A DNA stretch of 64,000 nt from Epiperipatus broadwayi (taxonomy: Eukaryota > Onychophora > Udeonychophora > Euonychophora > Peripatidae): contig JAQFVV010000320.1 of NCBI GenBank assembly GCA_028023455.1, positions 1-64,000 on the forward strand, given 5' to 3'. Made by a program: the position numbers and the translations under genes. Position 1 is the stretch's first letter. Every line of letters starts with the position of its first letter. Shown one piece after another: positions 59,538 through 64,000 of this stretch. The notes beneath the pieces were generated by a model that made no database searches, was not told the origin of the DNA, and was given only the letters and a program-made list of their open reading frames with translations.

Positions 59538-61361
59538 ATTATAACGATCACTCAATCTACCTTTGATCATGGAGGGTGACATCAGATCACTGCATTTCTG
59601 GAAAATTTGTTTACCATGATCAAAAATGGATGGTGATGATGGTTTGCACCGACTAGACTCAGGGAGATAGCAAGAGAAATAAAAGCACTAAGACAAACAT
59701 CAGCAAAATAATTTAAACTAATTAGAAATTTTATTAAGAGTAATATAAAATTTTAAAGTATAGCTTTGCACACAATAAATACAGTTATATCAGGCATGTA
59801 CTAGCAAGAATAAAATGTCAACGCTCTGGCAGACAGACTAATTTTCTAATAGTGAATTAGAAAAGGAAGGAATGATTTTCCTTCAGCTGACAATTCACCT
59901 AAGCAACTCTGGTTTTCTTATTCAAAAGTTCCAAAATGAAAAGCAAATAAAAGTTTCTTGCATGAATCAACAAAACCAGGGCAGGTGAGCGATTACTAGC
60001 TTAGACTAATGATGTCATAATGTCCGCAGAATTTGCTGCATGGCTAATCACTTTTAAGATTGCCAAGGTTGATTACAATGCAAGAACACATAAATGGTAA
60101 ATGCATACAGTGGAGTATGAATTATAAAACGGGAGAAAACTTAAATCTCCAATTTAACGAAATAGTAAAATTAGAAAATACTCCGGCATAAACGATTTAA
60201 AATTAATACAACATTAAATATTTGATTTAAGGAAAACAGACATATAATATGGATAAATCACCAACCAAATGATTGGCCAAAACTAAGCAGAATGTAATAA
60301 TTAAAAGTCTCAATAGGGGACAGGTAAAGTAATTAGAAAACTAGTTATGTCTGCCCAAGCATTTATCAAGAAAATGAAATAATTAAAATTACAAGTAACT
60401 TTACAAACTAAATTCCCAGTATACACTCTGACAAATAAATTTAAAGCAAAAAAATAAAAGATCAAATAAATCTAGCAAACAAAATGCTGAAGTTTGACCT
60501 AGATTTTTATAAGCGTATTCATCAGAGAGAGTATATGAGCTGAAAATATTCAAACATTAAATGCTTTAGCAGAAGGAAATGTCTTATCACCTACAATTTA
60601 AAAGGGGATTAAGAGTATCTTCCTACTGGTGATTTACAAAAGAACAACAATTCTAGTTTCATGATTCAGAGATATAAAAAAATATGGTCTTGTAGAAAAT
60701 CAACAAAATAGTGCGGGCAAGCATTCCCTAGTATATTGGACTATAGATGTTATAATGCCCGCAGGACAGCTCATGATGTACCACTTTTAAGGTAATTCAT
60801 GGTTGATTTCACATACAACACATTAAAACTTGAATAATTATTAAATAAAATCTCCAACTACAGAAAACTAGAATAACAAACACAATAAACCACTAGCCAA
60901 AAGATTTGCAGTTTGCAAAAAAAAAAAGCAAACTAAATGTATTTAAAATTAACTATTGAATATTAAAATAGGGAAAGGTGAACAAATTGAATTTACAAAA
61001 GATTGCTAAAGCATTTAGAACTAGTTAATAAAATAAAGGGAGACATATCAAAAATATAAAATATAATCTCACAATACACTCTCTGATAACTAAAATGGAA
61101 AACAACCTTGGGATCTTAAAACTAAGATTCCAATGCATACAATAAATATAAAGAAAAGCAAACACATACAAATATTATGAGATTAAATAATTAGTAAAAC
61201 TTTATACATCAGACTTATTTTAGATTGAGTAGAGATTTAAATAGAGATTTATTACCCTGGAAAGAACAAGAAATAATTTTACCTTACGGTAAAGCAGAGT
61301 CCATGTAGTTTTCGAAAGAGTAGTTCAAACTTTCCGGTGTTTCATTTCTTCATGGCGGTGA

Positions 61362-61878
61362 GTGTAGAGCAGTTGTCTTCAACCTTTTCACACCTGCGGA
61401 CCGGTAAAAATAAGGATAAGGTTTCGTGGACCGGCAAAAATAAGGATAAGGTTTCATGGACCAGCAGAAGTCTGTAGATAAATTTTCTTAAAGATGTAAA
61501 CAGCTTAGCCTTAGATAAAGTTATATATATATATATGGAGTTTGTATAATAAAAAACTTTTTTTTTTTAATTTTGAATTTTTTTAGAAAAGTAATAAAAA
61601 ATTTAATTCTACCCCCCCCCCCCCAATAAATATCTGTGATAACTAGAAAAACAAATTAATTTATGTATGACTGATTAGATTTTGTTCTGTTTCTTTTTTT
61701 TTAATCAGGTAAAAATGCGATGAAAAAAATAAATAAAAATTGTTTATATTAATTAAAAGTTTAAAATCTTATTATTTTGTTATTAAAACTTTCTTGCCAG
61801 TCTATTGCGGACCAGCAAAAAACTTCTACGGCCCAGCACCAGGCCACGGACCGGTGGTTGAAGACCACTGGTGTAGAG
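61362..61878. repeat. Perfect 8-bp target duplication of the hAT element
   Basis: GTGTAGAG at 61362-61369 and again at 61871-61878, immediately outside the CAG...CTG termini. Confidence 0.9.
61370..61870. mobile_element. 501-bp non-autonomous hAT element
   Basis: The ends CAGTTGTCTTCAACC and (complement of the right end) CAGTGGTCTTCAACC, followed inside by GGACCGG blocks, are typical of the widespread hAT group with CAG..GGTCTTCAACC termini. The perfect 8-bp duplication suggests a rather recent insertion. It has no transposase frame. Just inside the left end a 30-bp unit (GGACCGG(T/C)AAAAATAAGGAT...) is repeated twice. A C13 run lies at about 61610. Confidence 0.9.
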
Positions 61879-62690
61879 GCATATTTTGGGATCCTTTTTA
61901 TTTCAGACTTTCATAGCATGATGAAAGAATAGGTTGGAATCAGAGATCCATCCTTAGTTAAGTTAGCAAGGCATGTTGTAGGTTAGTATATGTATAGCAG
62001 TGAATTTTGACATCTTGTGAAAGCAAACTTTAAGAAACCAAAATCTTTTATTAACAGCAAATTTTGAAAGGAAATTAAGTGTCTGAATTGCCAACACAGT
62101 ACGAATCTCAGAAAACTAATATAAAGTGAATAGTGGAATGTAGGAAGCTGAATCAATCACTTTGAATAGCTTGTTCAGCCAAGAATAATCTAAATGTCCG
62201 AAAGTTTGGGAGCTATTTATACCCTCTCTCTATCTCCTGTGCAAACATTCTTGTTTTTTAATTATAAGCCTTAGTCCAGGGTAAATCTTTATCTCCTGCT
62301 CAACCTTACTTAAGAATTCTAACCAAGGGTTATTTTATAGAAAAAAACAACACAAAATTAAATCACTTTTAAAATCAAACTAAAATGGATCGTAATTAAA
62401 ATAAAAGAAATAGGAATCCAATTAAAAAGTTTGATTGCTTTTAATTAATTTGATAAAAAAAAAAAACAAGCGGTAAAAGAAAACTATTTTAGAAATCAAA
62501 TTTATATAAAAAAATAAAATGACATATTTTAAACACATATGAGTATATGCATCAATACACATACTCTTATAAACAACTTTTAACAGTTTTAAAACTTTAG
62601 AATTTAATGGAAATAAAAGTTGGTTTTATTTTTGGCAATGAAACCATTGAATCAGATAAACTATCCGGCTCAATATATACATCAATGTGA

Positions 62691-64000
62691 TCATCATTTT
62701 ACTCAAAGATTAATTGACATTTGAATTTCAGTTAATGATCTTTAATTAAAAATGGATCTTGATTAATGATGATCAGGCCTGCTCTCCTCTATTTAAATAC
62801 TTATATAAGATACTCTGGTTATATTTTCTGGTCATCATACTCCAAATCCTAGTTTAGATTGTCTCACTTAATATTTATTCATAAAGATTTGAAAGTATGG
62901 GTTAAAATTTAGTTGACCCACATTCAGGGCTCTACATTCCTATAAGATAAACCACATATGAATATTTTATCCTATGTCATCATTATCTTGCATAGGTCAA
63001 AGTATAACCACTCAGAATCAGTGGAGAATTGAGGGAAGATTGCTGATATTGAGAGAATAGTTTACAAACAACTAAATGAGTTAAAAAATAAGATGACAGA
63101 CTACAACATAAAGTGAAACAACTATGGAAAACATATTTACAGAATAAAATGTGTTTTTCAAAAGAACTTATATTAAGATAAAACAAATATAAATACAAAG
63201 AGTTAGAGTTCATTTATAAACTTCATCAATAATAGCTATAGTTAATCAAATTAAGTCAGTTTCTGTTAATGTGTTTTTAGACTACTAGGTTATTCTGCTC
63301 TCTATATGAATAATACTGATGCCATGCTCTGCTAGAAAAACCAAAAGATATGGACCATTATCTATGTATTTCTACAAAGATAATTATAATCATCATCACA
63401 CTTTTTCTAAGAATTAATATCTGTATCAGAAAATAGATCTTGAAACTTCTTTAATTAAAACCACCATCTGTTTTGAAAAATTATCAATTTTGTGCCAACA
63501 CATAATTAAATTTAAAAAAAAAACAACATAATTGAATGCTAACAAATATACAGTATTTGACTTAAACATATAACCTCTTGGGACTTTTATAAAAAGGATA
63601 TTTCAAGATACTCAGGCAAATCTACCTTTGCAATATTTGTTGCCAAAAGTTCATTTAAATTTCAATTTAATAGTTAAAATAAAGAATTTTTAACTTCCAA
63701 AAATCGTGTTAAAATTTTAATATTTTATTGTTATAAATTTTTGTATGTAGAATTTTTTCATGAGGCTACATCAGGTGTATGTACAGATAAATTCCAAAAT
63801 TTATTTAAAAGGAAAAAAGTGATTATTATTTTAAGATTAAAGAGCGTGCATTTAGTATATATATATATATGTTAACAAATAAATGCACGTAGATATCATA
63901 AATATAAAATTATTTTAAAAAAAAAACAATTTTGCTTCCAATTCTTAAACAAAAAAAAAAAAAAGCAATTATGATAAAAGAAAAAATACTGTTATAAGCT
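62691..64000. other. AT-rich DNA, nothing recognised
   Basis: No gene or transposon end recognised up to the window end. Confidence 0.5.

Larger units (their letters stand above)
59538..62690 (-). mobile_element. Solo LTR of family A, second copy, minus strand
   Basis: It aligns in inverse orientation with 13780-15808 from TGAGCCGGAT (near 62685) to the end at about 59538. The TATA box GGGTATAAATAG (about 62213-62224) and the blocks CATTGGAATCTTAGTTTTAAG (61113-61133) and CAGAGAGTGTATTG (about 61080) are in the same order. Compared with the first copy it carries a 501-bp hAT insertion (61370-61870) and a tandem duplication of about 650 bp (units starting about 60427 and 61083). AT dinucleotide tracts flank it on both sides. 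Confidence 0.6.

Noticed and set aside
59560-59625. Inverted pair TTTGATCATGG/CCATGATCAAA as a regulatory palindrome
   Set aside because: Only 11 bp with a loop of about 40 bases near the end of LTR A; the first LTR A copy does not preserve both halves.

Overview
The window is very AT-rich metazoan nuclear DNA, most likely from an invertebrate. The evidence is the wealth of animal-type mobile elements: RTE-type LINEs, Penelope-like elements (PLEs) with GIY-YIG nucleases, Ty3/gypsy LTR elements, Merlin, Tigger/pogo, hAT and SINEs. Long A/T runs and AT dinucleotide tracts are everywhere. I find no host protein-coding gene and no convincing tRNA or rRNA gene. Nothing allows a species call. The window reads as a gene desert built from layered, mostly dead transposons.

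Layout. 1-9.7 kb: AT-rich DNA, one copy of a dispersed repeat (R2, 1.4 kb) and a purine-rich tract (2.4 kb). 9.7-12.85 kb: minus-strand debris of an LTR retrotransposon (integrase C-terminus, gag) around an unrecognised 235-codon ORF. 13.8-17.25 kb: two different solo LTRs side by side in one AT microsatellite. 18.4 kb: a fold-back SINE with a 15-bp target duplication. 19.6-21.4 kb: a 5'-truncated RTE LINE. 23.4 kb: second R2 copy. 26.0-26.8 kb: PLE-a. 28.7-30.5 kb: a complete but dead Merlin transposon. 33.5 kb: RTE relic. 35.9-40.65 kb: LTR element C with both LTRs, reduced to a protease. 42.07-51.84 kb: a gypsy element (D) that is the base of a four-layer nest. 52.5-53.2 kb: PLE-d, a pure fold-back. 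53.3-53.85 kb: a SINE dimer. 56.4-57.2 kb: a BovB/RTE-like LINE relic. 58.2-58.5 kb: a fold-back with a B-box. 59.5-62.7 kb: a second copy of the first LTR family, with a hAT element inside.

The most informative part is 42-52 kb. Gypsy D (minus strand) was hit by two PLEs. One of them (PLE-c) split the gypsy protease. PLE-c was then hit by a 531-bp element with an 8-bp target duplication and by a 1.6-kb Tigger, and the Tigger was hit by two small palindromic or TIR elements. Most junctions can be read to the base.

The recurrent unusual theme is that all four PLE loci are fold-backs. A terminal arm of about 140-450 bp is repeated in inverted orientation on the other side. Each arm carries a short hairpin followed by GAAA, preceded by a CTGA-like heptamer. 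That layout resembles a (partly degenerate) hammerhead ribozyme core, a motif known from PLEs in other animals.
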